From an uncultured Spartobacteria bacterium (GTDB lineage Bacteria > Verrucomicrobiota > Verrucomicrobiia > Chthoniobacterales > Chthoniobacteraceae), in contig CAIRYQ010000084.1 of NCBI GenBank assembly GCA_903882875.1, forward strand, positions 1-64,000: 64,000 nucleotides of DNA. Direction: 5' to 3'. Under the pieces are notes generated by a model that saw only the letters and a program-made list of their open reading frames with translations, did no database searches and was not told where the DNA came from. The translations under genes and the position numbers were made by a program. This document shows positions 44,248 to 54,363 of this stretch, piece by piece; position 1 is the first letter of the stretch, and the number at the start of each line of letters is the position of its first letter.

Positions 44248-46725
44248 ATGCTTAGACGTTCGATTTATTTTGCGATGCTGGCCTCGGCCGCGTCGGTCGG
44301 TTTTGCGGTGGATGCGCCGCGCATTTCGGAAGTGATCGTCGAGCCTGCGGAGATCGTGCTCACGGACGCCGACCAGTCGGTGCAATTTCTCGTCACGCTC
44401 AAGATGAGCGACGGCACCCTGCGCGACGGCACGCGGCAGGCGGAGTATGCGATTCAGCTCGCGGAAGGCAGCGGCGCGCCGGAGAGCGTCGCGGCGGTTG
44501 AGCACGGGCGGCTCGTGCCGAAGGGCGACGGCGCGGTGATGGTCGTGACGACGGTGACGGATCCGGTTTCGGGCAAAAAAGCGGGCGCTTCGGCGAAGGC
44601 GACGGTGCAGAATTTCGCCGTCGAGCGTGAGCTGCATTTCGTGAACGACATCGAGCCCATCCTCACGAAGACCGGATGCAATGCGGGCGGCTGCCACGGC
44701 AAGCAGTCCGGGCAAAACGGATTCAAGCTCTCGCTCTTCGCATTCGAGCCGAAGTTCGACTACGACGCGCTGGTGAACGAAGCGCACGGACGCCGCGTTT
44801 TTCCCGCCTCGCCCGAGGAGTCGCTGCTGCTGAAAAAATCCACCGGCGCGACGGTGCATGGCGGCGGTTCACGCTTCGATGAAAAGTCGGAGTCCTACAA
44901 ATTACTTGCGCGCTGGATCGCGCAGGGCGTGCCTTACGGCGACGAGAAGGCGCCGACGGTTGCGCGCATCGAGGTGCTGCCGCGCGAACGCCTGCTCGCC
45001 GGAGTCGGCGAACAGCAACTCCGCGTGATCGCGCATTTCACCGACGGCGCGGCGCACGACGTGACGCGGCAGGCGGAATACAAGGCGCAGCAGCCGGACA
45101 TTTTGAAAGTCGAGCCCACCGGCCTCGTGACCACGCTCGGCCACACCGGCGAAGGCGCGGTGATGGTGCGCTACATGGGCCAGGTGGATGTCGCGCGCGT
45201 CGCGGTGCCGTTTAGCCGCGGGCTGCCGGAGTCGGCCTACGCGCAGTTTGAGCCGAAGAATTTCGTGGACAATCTGGTCGCCGAAAAATGGCGCAAGCTC
45301 GGCATCGCGCCGAGCGCGGTGTGCTCGGATGCGGAGTTCCTGCGCCGCGCGAGCCTCGATGCGATCGGCACTTTGCCGACGCCCGAGGAGACGCAGAAAT
45401 TTCTCGCCGACACCGCGCCGGACAAACGCGACCGGCTGATCGACAGCCTTCTCGAACGCAACGAATACGCGAGCTATTGGGCGAACCAGTGGGGTGACCT
45501 TCTGCGCGTGAAACGCGGCGGCAACAACGAGCTAAAGGCCGGCACTTTCGCCTTCTCGGGCTGGCTGCGGAATGCCTTCGCGCAAAACATGCCCTACGAT
45601 CAGTTCGTGCGCGCCATCCTCACCGCGCAGGGCGAGTCCGCGGAAAATCCGCCGATCAACTGGTATCGCCACGTGCGCAACACGGTCGCGATGGTGAACG
45701 ACACGAGTCAGCTTTTCATGGGCACGCGCATCTCGTGCGCGAACTGCCACAACCATCCCTACGAGCGCATCACGCAGGACGACTACTGGGGCTTCGGCGC
45801 GTTCTTCGGGCGGCTTTCGTTCAAGCGCGGGCTTGGCAACGAACAGGCGGTCATCGTGAAAAAGGACGGCGGCGTGAACCAGCCGCGCACCGGCCAGAGC
45901 ATGAAGCCGAAGGGCCTCGGCGGGCCGGAATACGAATACGTCCGCGGCGAAGACCCGCGGCAGAAACTCGCCGACTGGCTGACCGAGCCGGGCAATCCGT
46001 ATTTTGCAAAGGCGATCGTCAATCGCACATGGGCGCACTTCATGGGCGTCGGTCTCGTCGAGGCCGTGGACGACATGCGCGTGACGAATCCGCCGAGCAA
46101 CCCGCAGCTCCTCGATGCGCTCGCGAAAGATTTCACCGACTACCGCTACGACCTGAAGCACCTCGTCGCTACGATCATGAAGTCGCGCGCATATAGCCTC
46201 AGCTCCGAGCCGACGGAATTCAACAAGACCGACCGGCAGAACTACGCGCGCTACACGCCGAAGCGCCTCTCCGCCGAGACACTGCTGGACGCGATCGGCA
46301 ATGTCACCGGCACGCAGGAAAAATTCGCCGGCCTGCCGCTCGGCACGCGCGCGATCGATCTGCCCGACGAATCCGTCCCGAGCTATTTCCTGAAAGTCTT
46401 CGGCCGCTCGATGCGCGAGAGTGCGTGCGAATGTGAACGCAGCTACGCGCCGAACCTCTCGCAGATTTTGCACCTGATGAATTCACCCGAGGTGCAGGAC
46501 AAAATCGCCAGCGACAAGGGCCGGCTCGCCGCGATGCTCAAGGACAAGAAACCGGACGATCAGATTCTCACCGAGTTTTACCTGCGCGCATTTGGCCGCA
46601 CCCCGAAGCCCGACGAACTCAAGGACGCCACGGCGATGCTCGCGTCCGCGAAGGATCGCAAGAGCGCACTTGAGGACTTCGAGTGGATGTTTCTGAACTC
46701 GAAGGAATTTCTTTTTAACCACTAA
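44248..46725 (+). CDS. DUF1549/DUF1553 PSCyt-type secreted protein
   Basis: This protein of 825 residues has a signal peptide (1-20). A Big2-like domain comes first (about 25-125). A CNAGGCH site at 144-150 of the PSCyt1-related type (KTGCNAGGCHG) is followed by a second Big2-like domain. DUF1549 follows (FVDNLVAEKWRKLGIAPS, DDYWGFGAFFGRLS) with a CANCHNHP site. DUF1553 is C-terminal (FAKAIVNRTWAHFMGVGLVE, APNLSQILHLMNSPEVQDKI). The family is typical of PVC bacteria and always neighbours a DUF1501 gene, which here starts 18 bp after the stop. ATG 44248 begins the signal peptide; a longer frame upstream is antisense to the WD40 gene. Redox role presumed, substrate unknown. Confidence 0.9.
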   Translation: MLRRSIYFAMLASAASVGFAVDAPRISEVIVEPAEIVLTDADQSVQFLVTLKMSDGTLRDGTRQAEYAIQLAEGSGAPESVAAVEHGRLVPKGDGAVMVVTTVTDPVSGKKAGASAKATVQNFAVERELHFVNDIEPILTKTGCNAGGCHGKQSGQNGFKLSLFAFEPKFDYDALVNEAHGRRVFPASPEESLLLKKSTGATVHGGGSRFDEKSESYKLLARWIAQGVPYGDEKAPTVARIEVLPRERLLAGVGEQQLRVIAHFTDGAAHDVTRQAEYKAQQPDILKVEPTGLVTTLGHTGEGAVMVRYMGQVDVARVAVPFSRGLPESAYAQFEPKNFVDNLVAEKWRKLGIAPSAVCSDAEFLRRASLDAIGTLPTPEETQKFLADTAPDKRDRLIDSLLERNEYASYWANQWGDLLRVKRGGNNELKAGTFAFSGWLRNAFAQNMPYDQFVRAILTAQGESAENPPINWYRHVRNTVAMVNDTSQLFMGTRISCANCHNHPYERITQDDYWGFGAFFGRLSFKRGLGNEQAVIVKKDGGVNQPRTGQSMKPKGLGGPEYEYVRGEDPRQKLADWLTEPGNPYFAKAIVNRTWAHFMGVGLVEAVDDMRVTNPPSNPQLLDALAKDFTDYRYDLKHLVATIMKSRAYSLSSEPTEFNKTDRQNYARYTPKRLSAETLLDAIGNVTGTQEKFAGLPLGTRAIDLPDESVPSYFLKVFGRSMRESACECERSYAPNLSQILHLMNSPEVQDKIASDKGRLAAMLKDKKPDDQILTEFYLRAFGRTPKPDELKDATAMLASAKDRKSALEDFEWMFLNSKEFLFNH

Positions 46726-46743
46726 CCACAGCACGCACACCTT

Positions 46744-48075
46744 ATGAAAATCGACATCCACAGCGGAGCCTATCGTTGCTGCGACGGCATCAAGCGCCGC
46801 AGTTTCCTCCGCACCGGCGCACTCATGCTCGGCGGACTTTCGCTCGCAGGATTGTTGCGCCGTCAGGCGATGGCCGCAGCGGCGGGCCAGGCGAAGAAGG
46901 ACATCAGCGTGATTCTTTTCTGGCAGGGTGGCGGGCCGAGCCAGCTCGACATGTGGGACCTGAAACCCGACGCGCCGTCGGAATTCCGCGGCTCGTTCAA
47001 TCCGATCAACACGAACCTCGACGGCCTGCAAGTCTGCGAGCACATGCCGCGCATCGCGAAGGTCTGCGACAAGCTCACGCTGCTCCGCTCCGTCACGCAC
47101 GGCGACGCCGGTCACGAATCCGCGACGCACACGCTGCTCACCGGCTACAAGCCGACGAACGACATTCCCGCAAACGAGGCTCCATCCTACGGCAGCGTCG
47201 TCGCGAAGGAAATGGGACCGCGCGTGGACGGCTTCCCGGCCTACGTGACCGTGCCGACCGCGCCGAAAAGTTCCGCCGCCGCGTATCTCGGCGTCGCCTA
47301 CAATCCGTTCGAGACGCAGGGCGATCCGAACGCCGAAAACTTCAGCGTGCAAAATCTGAAAATCCCCGGCGGCCTCACGCTTGACCGCCTCGAAAACCGC
47401 CGCGCGGTGCTGAAGCACTTCGACACGCTGCGCCGCGACATTGACGGCTCCGGGCTTATCAGCGGCATGGATACTTTCGCGCAGCAGGCGTATGAAATCG
47501 TCACGTCGCCGAAAGTGCAGACCGCCTTCGACATCAGCAAAGAGGACGCGAAGACACGCGACATGTATGGCCGCACGACGTGGGGCCAGAACACGTTGCT
47601 CGCGCGCCGCCTGATTGAATCCGGCGTGCGCTTTGTGACCGTGAATGTCGGCGGCTGGGACACGCACGCGAACAACTTTGAGGAGCTGAAAAACAAGAAG
47701 CTCCCGCAATACGATCAGGCATTCGCCGCGCTCATCGAGGATCTCGCGCAGCGCGGTCAGCTCGACAGCACACTCGTCCTGAGCTGGGGCGAATTCGGCC
47801 GCACGCCGCGCATCAACAAGGACGCGGGCCGCGATCACTGGTCGAATGTTTTCTCCGTCGCGATGGCCGGCGGCGGCCTGAAGAAGGGCTTCGTGCTCGG
47901 CGAGAGCGACGCGCGCGCGGAGTTCCCCAAGGAGCGCCCCGTGTCGCCGCAGGACGTGCTCTCGACGATGTATCACCTGCTCGGCATCAACCAGGCCAAG
48001 GAATACATGAACGAAGCCCAGCGCCCGTCGCCGATTCTCAACTACGGCGAACCGATCAAGGAAATCATCGCGTGA
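46744..48075 (+). CDS. DUF1501 protein, Tat-type signal
   Basis: This protein of 443 residues has a twin-arginine-type signal (IKRRSFLRTGALMLGGLSLAGLL). DUF1501 landmarks follow: ILFWQGGGPSQLDMWDLKP, HTLLTGYKPTND, VTVNVGGWDTHANNFE, LSWGEFGRTPRINKDAGRDHW and VSPQDVLSTMYHLLGI. DUF1501 has an alkaline phosphatase/sulfatase-like fold with metal-binding Asp and His residues, but lacks a known substrate. It is the standard partner of the DUF1549/DUF1553 gene upstream. Its stop overlaps the GTG of the next gene (GTGA), so a rhamnogalacturonan lyase is translationally coupled to it. Confidence 0.9.
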   Translation: MKIDIHSGAYRCCDGIKRRSFLRTGALMLGGLSLAGLLRRQAMAAAAGQAKKDISVILFWQGGGPSQLDMWDLKPDAPSEFRGSFNPINTNLDGLQVCEHMPRIAKVCDKLTLLRSVTHGDAGHESATHTLLTGYKPTNDIPANEAPSYGSVVAKEMGPRVDGFPAYVTVPTAPKSSAAAYLGVAYNPFETQGDPNAENFSVQNLKIPGGLTLDRLENRRAVLKHFDTLRRDIDGSGLISGMDTFAQQAYEIVTSPKVQTAFDISKEDAKTRDMYGRTTWGQNTLLARRLIESGVRFVTVNVGGWDTHANNFEELKNKKLPQYDQAFAALIEDLAQRGQLDSTLVLSWGEFGRTPRINKDAGRDHWSNVFSVAMAGGGLKKGFVLGESDARAEFPKERPVSPQDVLSTMYHLLGINQAKEYMNEAQRPSPILNYGEPIKEIIA

Positions 48076-51062
48076 CGTGGATCTCCGGCCGCAAGGCTGG
48101 CCTGAGCTTCCTCCTTTCGCTCGCAGGCTTTCTCTGCTCTGCCTTCGCCAACATGGCTGGCGGCGGCACGGGAAAAGGGCCGGATGTGACGCTGATGGAC
48201 AATGGCGACGGCAGCGTGACGATGAGCAATGGCATCGCGGCGATCGTCATCGTGACGAAGACCGCGCGGCTAAACTCGGTCACCCTGACGAGCACCGAGG
48301 GCGGCGTGACGAAGACCACCGAGACGCTCAGCGGCAAGGGGCAATATTACTACGGCGGCTTTAGCCTGGGCAACGGCGTCTTCGAATACTCGCTCGCCAC
48401 CGACCCGGCAAAAAACGGCGGCGGTCTTGCTGACGTGAAGCTGCTTAGCAGCACGGAAAAGAACGGCATCATGGAAGTGCATTTTTCCATGCTGCGCGGG
48501 TCGCCGGGGTTTTATTCCACGGCAGCGATGACTCACCGAAAACAGGACGAGCGGTTCGAGGTCGGCGCGTGGGGCGTGGTGACTCGCGTGCCGCCTACGT
48601 TCAATTGGTTGAGCGCGGACGAGAAACGGAACTGGTTCATCGGCGTGCCGACAAAGAAAGGCGCGAAGGTGCCGGATTCGCCGCATGAAATCACTGTCTG
48701 TCTTGATGGGACGCGGGCAGGAAATTACGAGGACAAGTTCATTTACGGGCAGGATCACTCGGACTTGCGCGCGTGGGGCTGGAGCAGTGTCGGCGAGGGC
48801 GGCGAAAATGTCGGGCGATGGATGATGACGACGATGGAGTTTAGCAACGGCGGACCGTTGAAGCGCGACGTGTCGGCGTATCCGTACAGCGAATTGAACA
48901 ACTCGATTCTCACGGGCGAAGTCGGCATGGGCTCCGATGGTTACATGGACAACGGCGAGGAGTGGACGAAGACCTGCGGGCCGTGGTTCACTTATTTGAA
49001 CAGCGTGCCTGCGTCCGTGAAGGATGCGAAGACTGCGGCGCATCAGCTTTTCAAAGACGCGCAGGAACAGGCCGCAGCCGAGGCGAAAGCGTGGCCGTAT
49101 GCGTGGTTCAACGACGGTCACTTAGTTCCGGCATCCGGTCGGGGCGTGGTGAAGGGGAAGCTCGTCATCAATGACAGCGGCAATCCGAACGCGTCCGCCG
49201 CAGGCGCGTGGGTGGGACTGCAAAGGCAGTCGCAGACTTACAAAGGGTTTTATGACTTTCAAAAGTGGAGCAAGACGTATCAATGGTGGGTGAAGACGGA
49301 TGCCGACGGGAGCTTCACCATCCCGCATGTCATCGCGGGCGGGAAGTATTTGCTGTGGGCGTTCGGAGGCGGCACGTCGGGAACTTTTCTCTCGCAAAAA
49401 CTCGACGGCGGACAGCCGCCGTTTGAATGCGATTTGCCGGCGAAGGAATTTACCGTCGAGGTGAAGGCGGGCGAGACGGATCAACTCGGAACCATCGAAT
49501 GGAAGCCAGTCCGCGTGGGAGCGACCGTATTTGAATTGGGCACGCCGAACCGAAAGTCCGACGAGTTCCGCCACGGTGAGGACTACTGGGTGCCGGGCAC
49601 GCCGCCGAAGCTCGGCTTTCCCACGCCGGTGTGGGGCGGTCAGATGGAGTTCCCCTTGGACTTTCCAAACGGAATGAACTACGTCGTCGGCAAGAGCCAG
49701 TGGAACAGGGACTGGAATTACGTCCTGCCCGCCGCCGCTGATGCCGCAGGAAACTATCAGCCATGCACGGGCACGATCACTTTTGACCTCGCGAAACTGC
49801 CCGCGAACGGAGCAATGGCATCGCTTTATATCGCGCTTGCAGGCAACGATGGCGACAACGTGATCGTCAGCGTCAACGGTACCAACCTCGGCGACACCGC
49901 TGGAGTTACCGCCACGCCGCACACCATGTTGCCTGCGGGTTTTGCGCCCGCGTATTCGGACACCAGTAGCATCCACTTCAGTGACCACGGGCCATTCTGC
50001 GATCAGCGCATCACCTTTCCCGCATCACTGCTGCGCGCGGGCAGGAACACGCTCGGCATCACGATGGATTCGCGGAAGATGGTGTCCTATCTAATGGTGG
50101 ATTATCTGCGGCTGGAGTTGCCCGGTTACGTCCCGCCCGCGCCTGCGGAGGTGACGGCCTATGCTGGCAACCATCGCGTGCTGCTCCGCTGGCCGGCGGT
50201 GCCCGGAGCCACGGGCTACAACATTCTGCGATCGACGAAACGCGACTCAGGCTACGCGCCGATTGCGACCGGCGTCACCGGCCCGGTGTGTGGCAGCGGA
50301 AAAGGCGCGGCGACTTTCACCGACACAACCGCCGTGAATGGAACGCAGTATTTCTACGCAGTGCAGGCCGTGAATCCCGGCGGGCACAGCGTTGAATCTT
50401 CGCCCGGCGCGGGCGCTGCACCGACAACTCAACTTCCCGCGCACGCACCGGCTGCGCCGGCGGAATTGTCCATCGCGCACTCCGGGCATCACGAGGTCGC
50501 GCTGACTTGGAAATCCGCGCCGGGTGCGCACTCCTACAGCGTCTGGCGCACGACGCTCCACACGGATGGCGTGGGCGGCACCTATCCGCTCGGCACTATT
50601 TTGCTCGAAGAGGCGACGGCCATAAAATTCACGGATCATTCTCCGACCGACGGGCGGATTTACAGCTATCACATCATCGCCGCGAACGCCGCCGGCACGG
50701 GCGAAGCGTCGAACACCGTGACCGCCACCCCGCTGCCCGCAGCACCCGCGTCCGCGCCCGCTTCGTTCACCGGCGAGTGGAAAAAAACGCGCAACGGCTC
50801 GGCGATCACGTTGAGTTGGCCGGCGGTTCCCGGTGCGACGGGTTACGTCATCTACCGCTCGGCGGGAGCCAATCCGACATTCCAGTGGCCCGCCAATTTT
50901 CTCACCGCGCTCGTCGAGACCACTTACACCGACCAGGGCAACACTGACAAAGGCGCAAAAGTTAAGGGCCTCAACGCCAGCACGGACTACGACTATCAAG
51001 TAACCGCAGTGAACGCGGGCGGCATTTCGCCTTCAACCACGGTCAACGTACCTGCACCCTGA
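48072..51062 (+). CDS. Rhamnogalacturonan lyase-like (PL4) protein with fibronectin III repeats
   Basis: This protein of 996 residues has a signal peptide (FLLSLAGFLCSAFAN). The N-terminal domain resembles rhamnogalacturonan endolyase family PL4 (VTMSNGIAAIVIVTKTARLNSVTL, GQYYYGGFSLGN). A beta-sandwich like PL4 domain II spans about 355-440 (AGAWVGLQRQ...FTIPHVIAGGKYLLWAF), and a CBM-like PL4 domain III spans about 465-680 (WKPVRVGATVFELGTPNRKSDEFRHG). Three fibronectin III-like repeats end it (690-996). Such enzymes cut the backbone of pectic rhamnogalacturonan I by beta-elimination outside the cell. GTG 48072 overlaps the DUF1501 stop. The genetic coupling of a lyase to the DUF1549/DUF1501 system is the best clue to what that system handles. 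Confidence 0.78.
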   Translation: MTWISGRKAGLSFLLSLAGFLCSAFANMAGGGTGKGPDVTLMDNGDGSVTMSNGIAAIVIVTKTARLNSVTLTSTEGGVTKTTETLSGKGQYYYGGFSLGNGVFEYSLATDPAKNGGGLADVKLLSSTEKNGIMEVHFSMLRGSPGFYSTAAMTHRKQDERFEVGAWGVVTRVPPTFNWLSADEKRNWFIGVPTKKGAKVPDSPHEITVCLDGTRAGNYEDKFIYGQDHSDLRAWGWSSVGEGGENVGRWMMTTMEFSNGGPLKRDVSAYPYSELNNSILTGEVGMGSDGYMDNGEEWTKTCGPWFTYLNSVPASVKDAKTAAHQLFKDAQEQAAAEAKAWPYAWFNDGHLVPASGRGVVKGKLVINDSGNPNASAAGAWVGLQRQSQTYKGFYDFQKWSKTYQWWVKTDADGSFTIPHVIAGGKYLLWAFGGGTSGTFLSQKLDGGQPPFECDLPAKEFTVEVKAGETDQLGTIEWKPVRVGATVFELGTPNRKSDEFRHGEDYWVPGTPPKLGFPTPVWGGQMEFPLDFPNGMNYVVGKSQWNRDWNYVLPAAADAAGNYQPCTGTITFDLAKLPANGAMASLYIALAGNDGDNVIVSVNGTNLGDTAGVTATPHTMLPAGFAPAYSDTSSIHFSDHGPFCDQRITFPASLLRAGRNTLGITMDSRKMVSYLMVDYLRLELPGYVPPAPAEVTAYAGNHRVLLRWPAVPGATGYNILRSTKRDSGYAPIATGVTGPVCGSGKGAATFTDTTAVNGTQYFYAVQAVNPGGHSVESSPGAGAAPTTQLPAHAPAAPAELSIAHSGHHEVALTWKSAPGAHSYSVWRTTLHTDGVGGTYPLGTILLEEATAIKFTDHSPTDGRIYSYHIIAANAAGTGEASNTVTATPLPAAPASAPASFTGEWKKTRNGSAITLSWPAVPGATGYVIYRSAGANPTFQWPANFLTALVETTYTDQGNTDKGAKVKGLNASTDYDYQVTAVNAGGISPSTTVNVPAP

Positions 51063-51073
51063 AACGCCCGAAC

Positions 51074-53272
51074 ATGAGAAGACACCCTATTTTCTCGCCC
51101 GCATTCGCCGGGTTTATTGTCACCCTCCAGTTCGCCTTTTTTGCGTCGCTTATTGTCCTCGCACCGGGCGACACGCACGCGCAGCAGCTCCCGATTCCGC
51201 AGCTCAAGAACGTCTTCCCGTGCGGCGCGCAGCAGGGAAAGACGGTTGAAGTCGAAGTCGGCGGCGCGAATCTCGACGAGACGAAGAAGCTCTACTTCAG
51301 CAATCCCGGCATCACCGCGGAACTGATCTCCGATCCCGCGAAGCCGCCCGCACGTTTCAAAGTCAGCGTCGCCGCGAATGTGCCGGTCGGCGATTACGAC
51401 GTGCGATCCATCGGCAAGCTCGGCATCAGCAACCCGCGCGCGTTCAGCGTCGGCGATTGTGAGGAAGTCAACGAAACCGAGCCGAACGACACGCGTGAAA
51501 AAGCCAACCGCGTCCCGCTCAACTGCGTCATCAACGGACGCATCAATCCGAGCGAGGACATTGACTGGTTCGTATTCCCCGCAAAGAAGGGCCAGCGCGT
51601 GCTCATCGAATGCCGCGCGTGGCGGATTGATTCGCGGCTCGACGGAATGCTCACGCTCTTCAACTCCGACGGCAAGGAACTCGTCACGAGCCAGGACGAA
51701 AACATCCGCGACCAGAAGCGCGACCCGTTCATTGATTTCGACGTGCCCGCCGACGGCGACTACTTCGTGAAGTTCACCGACTTCATGTACAACGGCGGCG
51801 CGGACAACTTCTACCGCCTCAGCATCGGCACGCGGCCGTATGTGGATTTCATCACGCCCACCGGAGCGAAGCCCGGCACGACCGCGGAGATCACTTTCTA
51901 CGGACGCAACCTGCCCGGCGGCGAAAAGACGGACGTGAAAGTGAACGGACGCCCGCTGGAAAAAGTCGTGCGCAAAATCGCGGTGCCCGGCGACGCGGAG
52001 ACGGCGACCAGTTTGCATTTCAGCGAACTGCTGCGCCCGTCCTCCTCGCGGCTCGACGGCATGGAAGTGCGAATCACCGGCGACACGGGAACGTCGAACG
52101 CACGGCTGCTCGTCTTCAGCGACGGCCCGGAGTTGCTGGAAAAGGAGCCGAACAATACCATCGCCGAAGCGCAGCGCCTCACCGTGCCATGCGCCGTCAC
52201 CGGGCAGTTTTCGGCGGCGAAGGACGCGGACCACTACACCTTCACCGCGAAGAAGGGCGAAAAATTCCTCATTGATGTTTCGTCCGAGCGCATCGGCTCA
52301 CCCGCCGATCCCGACATGGAAATTTCCGAGGCCGACGGCAAGATCATCAACAGCGTGCAGGACACCGGCGAAAACATCGGCCAGCTCCGTTTTCCCACGA
52401 GCACACGCGACATCGTGTATCCGTTCACCACGCCGAAGGACGCCGATTTCACGCTGCGGCTCGAACACGTTTACACCCAGGTGCAGGGCGGCGCGCAGTA
52501 CCAGTATCGTCTGGAAATCCAGCGTGAGCCGGCACCCGATTTCCGCCTCGTCTGCACGCCCACGCACGACATCCACATTGACACGCACGCCGTCTATCAG
52601 GGCGGACGCCAGCGGCTCGACATCCTCGTCTGGCGCATGAATGGACACGACGAACCGATCATCGTCGAGGCGCGCAACCTTCCGCCCGGCGTCACCGCCG
52701 AACCGATCATCATCGGTCCCGGCGTGAAATGGGGAACGCTCGTCGTCACCGCCGCGCCCGATGCACCAATCGGCGAGGGCGAATTTGAAATCATCGGCAC
52801 CAGCGAACGCGGCGCGGAGAAGCTCACCCGCAAGGCCCGCGGCGGCGTCATCGTGTGGGACACCGTGAACACGCCCGCCATCTGCCGCCTCACCCGCAGC
52901 ATCATGCTCGCCGTGCGCGAGACCGCGCCCTACGCCGTCACCGCGTCGTGCAAGGATCGCACGATCAAAGCTGGCGAATCGCTCAACGTGACCGTCACCG
53001 CCGCCCGCCGCGCCGACATGCCGAGCGCGATCCTGCTGAACGGCACCGGCATCGAACTCCCTCCCGGCCTCACCATTCCGACGACCACGATCAACCCCGG
53101 CCAGACCGAGGCGAAACTGCTCGTGACCACGACGGACAAAATCAAGCCGGGCACGTACAGCTTCATCATCAATTCCGAAACGCAGGTGCCGAACGGCACC
53201 GACAAAAAAACGCGCGTCATCTACCCGAGCAACCCGCTCCAGATCACCGTCGTCGCGAAGCCTGCAAAATAA
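51074..53272 (+). CDS. Secreted PPC-domain (pre-peptidase C-terminal) protein
   Basis: This protein of 732 residues has a signal peptide (about 1-36, GDTHAQQLP). An Ig-like domain (LKNVFPCGAQQGKTVEVEVGGANL) is followed by pre-peptidase C-terminal-type domains around EVNETEPNDTREKANRVPLNCVINGRI and LEKEPNNTIAEAQRLTVPCAVTGQF, each with the DxDWF or DADHYTF motif. More beta domains finish the protein. No enzymatic site is seen. PPC domains usually bind substrate or assist secretion. These proteins are often encoded with DUF1549/DUF1553 and DUF1501 genes. The gene starts 11 bp after the PL4 stop, in the same operon. Confidence 0.83.
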   Translation: MRRHPIFSPAFAGFIVTLQFAFFASLIVLAPGDTHAQQLPIPQLKNVFPCGAQQGKTVEVEVGGANLDETKKLYFSNPGITAELISDPAKPPARFKVSVAANVPVGDYDVRSIGKLGISNPRAFSVGDCEEVNETEPNDTREKANRVPLNCVINGRINPSEDIDWFVFPAKKGQRVLIECRAWRIDSRLDGMLTLFNSDGKELVTSQDENIRDQKRDPFIDFDVPADGDYFVKFTDFMYNGGADNFYRLSIGTRPYVDFITPTGAKPGTTAEITFYGRNLPGGEKTDVKVNGRPLEKVVRKIAVPGDAETATSLHFSELLRPSSSRLDGMEVRITGDTGTSNARLLVFSDGPELLEKEPNNTIAEAQRLTVPCAVTGQFSAAKDADHYTFTAKKGEKFLIDVSSERIGSPADPDMEISEADGKIINSVQDTGENIGQLRFPTSTRDIVYPFTTPKDADFTLRLEHVYTQVQGGAQYQYRLEIQREPAPDFRLVCTPTHDIHIDTHAVYQGGRQRLDILVWRMNGHDEPIIVEARNLPPGVTAEPIIIGPGVKWGTLVVTAAPDAPIGEGEFEIIGTSERGAEKLTRKARGGVIVWDTVNTPAICRLTRSIMLAVRETAPYAVTASCKDRTIKAGESLNVTVTAARRADMPSAILLNGTGIELPPGLTIPTTTINPGQTEAKLLVTTTDKIKPGTYSFIINSETQVPNGTDKKTRVIYPSNPLQITVVAKPAK

Positions 53273-53288
53273 CCCTGCACATTTTCCT

Positions 53289-54278
53289 ATGAAAAAAATC
53301 ACCTCACTCCTCGTCGCATTCGCATTTTTTCCAACACTACTCACCGCAGCCGATCCCGCGCCTGCGGCTCCGGCGAAGCCCGTGCTGAAGATCAATCCGG
53401 GCCAGGTCATCGTGCCAACGGATGCGATGCGGCGGATCTGGGGCGAGCTGATCAGCATTGATTTTGCGACGCGCACCGGGAAGTTCCGCAAGGAGGGGAC
53501 GGACGAGGTGATGAGCTTCACGGTGCTGCCTTACGCGGAGCTGCTGCATCACGCGTCGTTCGGCGACCTGCAGGATTTCCGCATCGGCGTGCGCGCGATT
53601 TTCCGCATGCACGAGGCGGCGAATGGTGAGTGGACGTGGCTGACCTACATCCAGGATCAGATGAACATGATGAACGGCCACAAGGAGTATTTCTACGTGG
53701 ACGCGATTGACGCTGCGGCAGGCACGCTCAACTGCACTCAGGCGAACTTCGACAAGAGCTTCGTGCGCGAAAAGGGCATCGTGATTTCGACTGATGCGGA
53801 GACGAAGTATTGGAAGGACGGACAGCCGGCGAAATTTGCGGACATCAAGGTCGGCGACAAGCTGCGCACCGAGACGCACGGCGTCGGCAAGGGCAAGGTG
53901 CAGATGTGCTGGAACGTTTTTCTCGACGACGCGAGCCTCGTGAAATTCCAGGACGCGCAGAAGGCATTGCAATCCAAACGCATCGCCGAGGAAGGCGCGC
54001 CGGGCTATGTGGACAAGATCGAGGGCGGCTCGCTGGACCTCACGCTTTTCCAGGAGAGCGGCGAGATTTCGCGCGCGCTGAAGGCCGGGCAGAAAATCCG
54101 GATCGCGCCCGCCGGTGTGGATCGCAAGGCAATCGGCAGGCCGCTAGATGGAGTTGTCGCCACTGCGAAAATGGCGGGCAATCTCGGAAAGGTCACCGTC
54201 ACGCTCAATGCGCAGCCCGCCGGATTTCAGCCGGGTGCGGTGGCGAGGCTCTGGCTCGTGCGTCCTGCGGGAGAATGA
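53289..54278 (+). CDS. Secreted protein of unknown function at the operon end
   Basis: This protein of 329 residues has a signal peptide (ending PTLLTAADP). The middle is beta-rich (WGELISIDFATRTGKFRKEGTDEVMSFTVLPYAELLHHASFGDLQDF, YVDAIDAAAGTLNCTQANFDKSF). It resembles repeated SH3/OB-like modules of a kind seen in many Verrucomicrobia and Planctomycetota secreted proteins, but I recognise no named domain. It starts 16 bp after the PPC gene and probably ends the operon that began at 44248. No active site or membrane segment after the signal is visible. Confidence 0.78.
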   Translation: MKKITSLLVAFAFFPTLLTAADPAPAAPAKPVLKINPGQVIVPTDAMRRIWGELISIDFATRTGKFRKEGTDEVMSFTVLPYAELLHHASFGDLQDFRIGVRAIFRMHEAANGEWTWLTYIQDQMNMMNGHKEYFYVDAIDAAAGTLNCTQANFDKSFVREKGIVISTDAETKYWKDGQPAKFADIKVGDKLRTETHGVGKGKVQMCWNVFLDDASLVKFQDAQKALQSKRIAEEGAPGYVDKIEGGSLDLTLFQESGEISRALKAGQKIRIAPAGVDRKAIGRPLDGVVATAKMAGNLGKVTVTLNAQPAGFQPGAVARLWLVRPAGE

Positions 54279-54363
54279 TCTGACGCCATTTTTTCAAGAA
54301 CCGGCGGAGCGCAGGCGGAGCATGTGAACGGAAGAGCGGAGCATTGCTTGCGGATGCGCGATC

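Noticed and set aside
44104-44859. N-terminal extension of the cytochrome-WD40 frame
   Set aside because: It is antisense to the DUF1549/DUF1553 gene start and its composition is shadow-like; the signal peptide begins after 44103.
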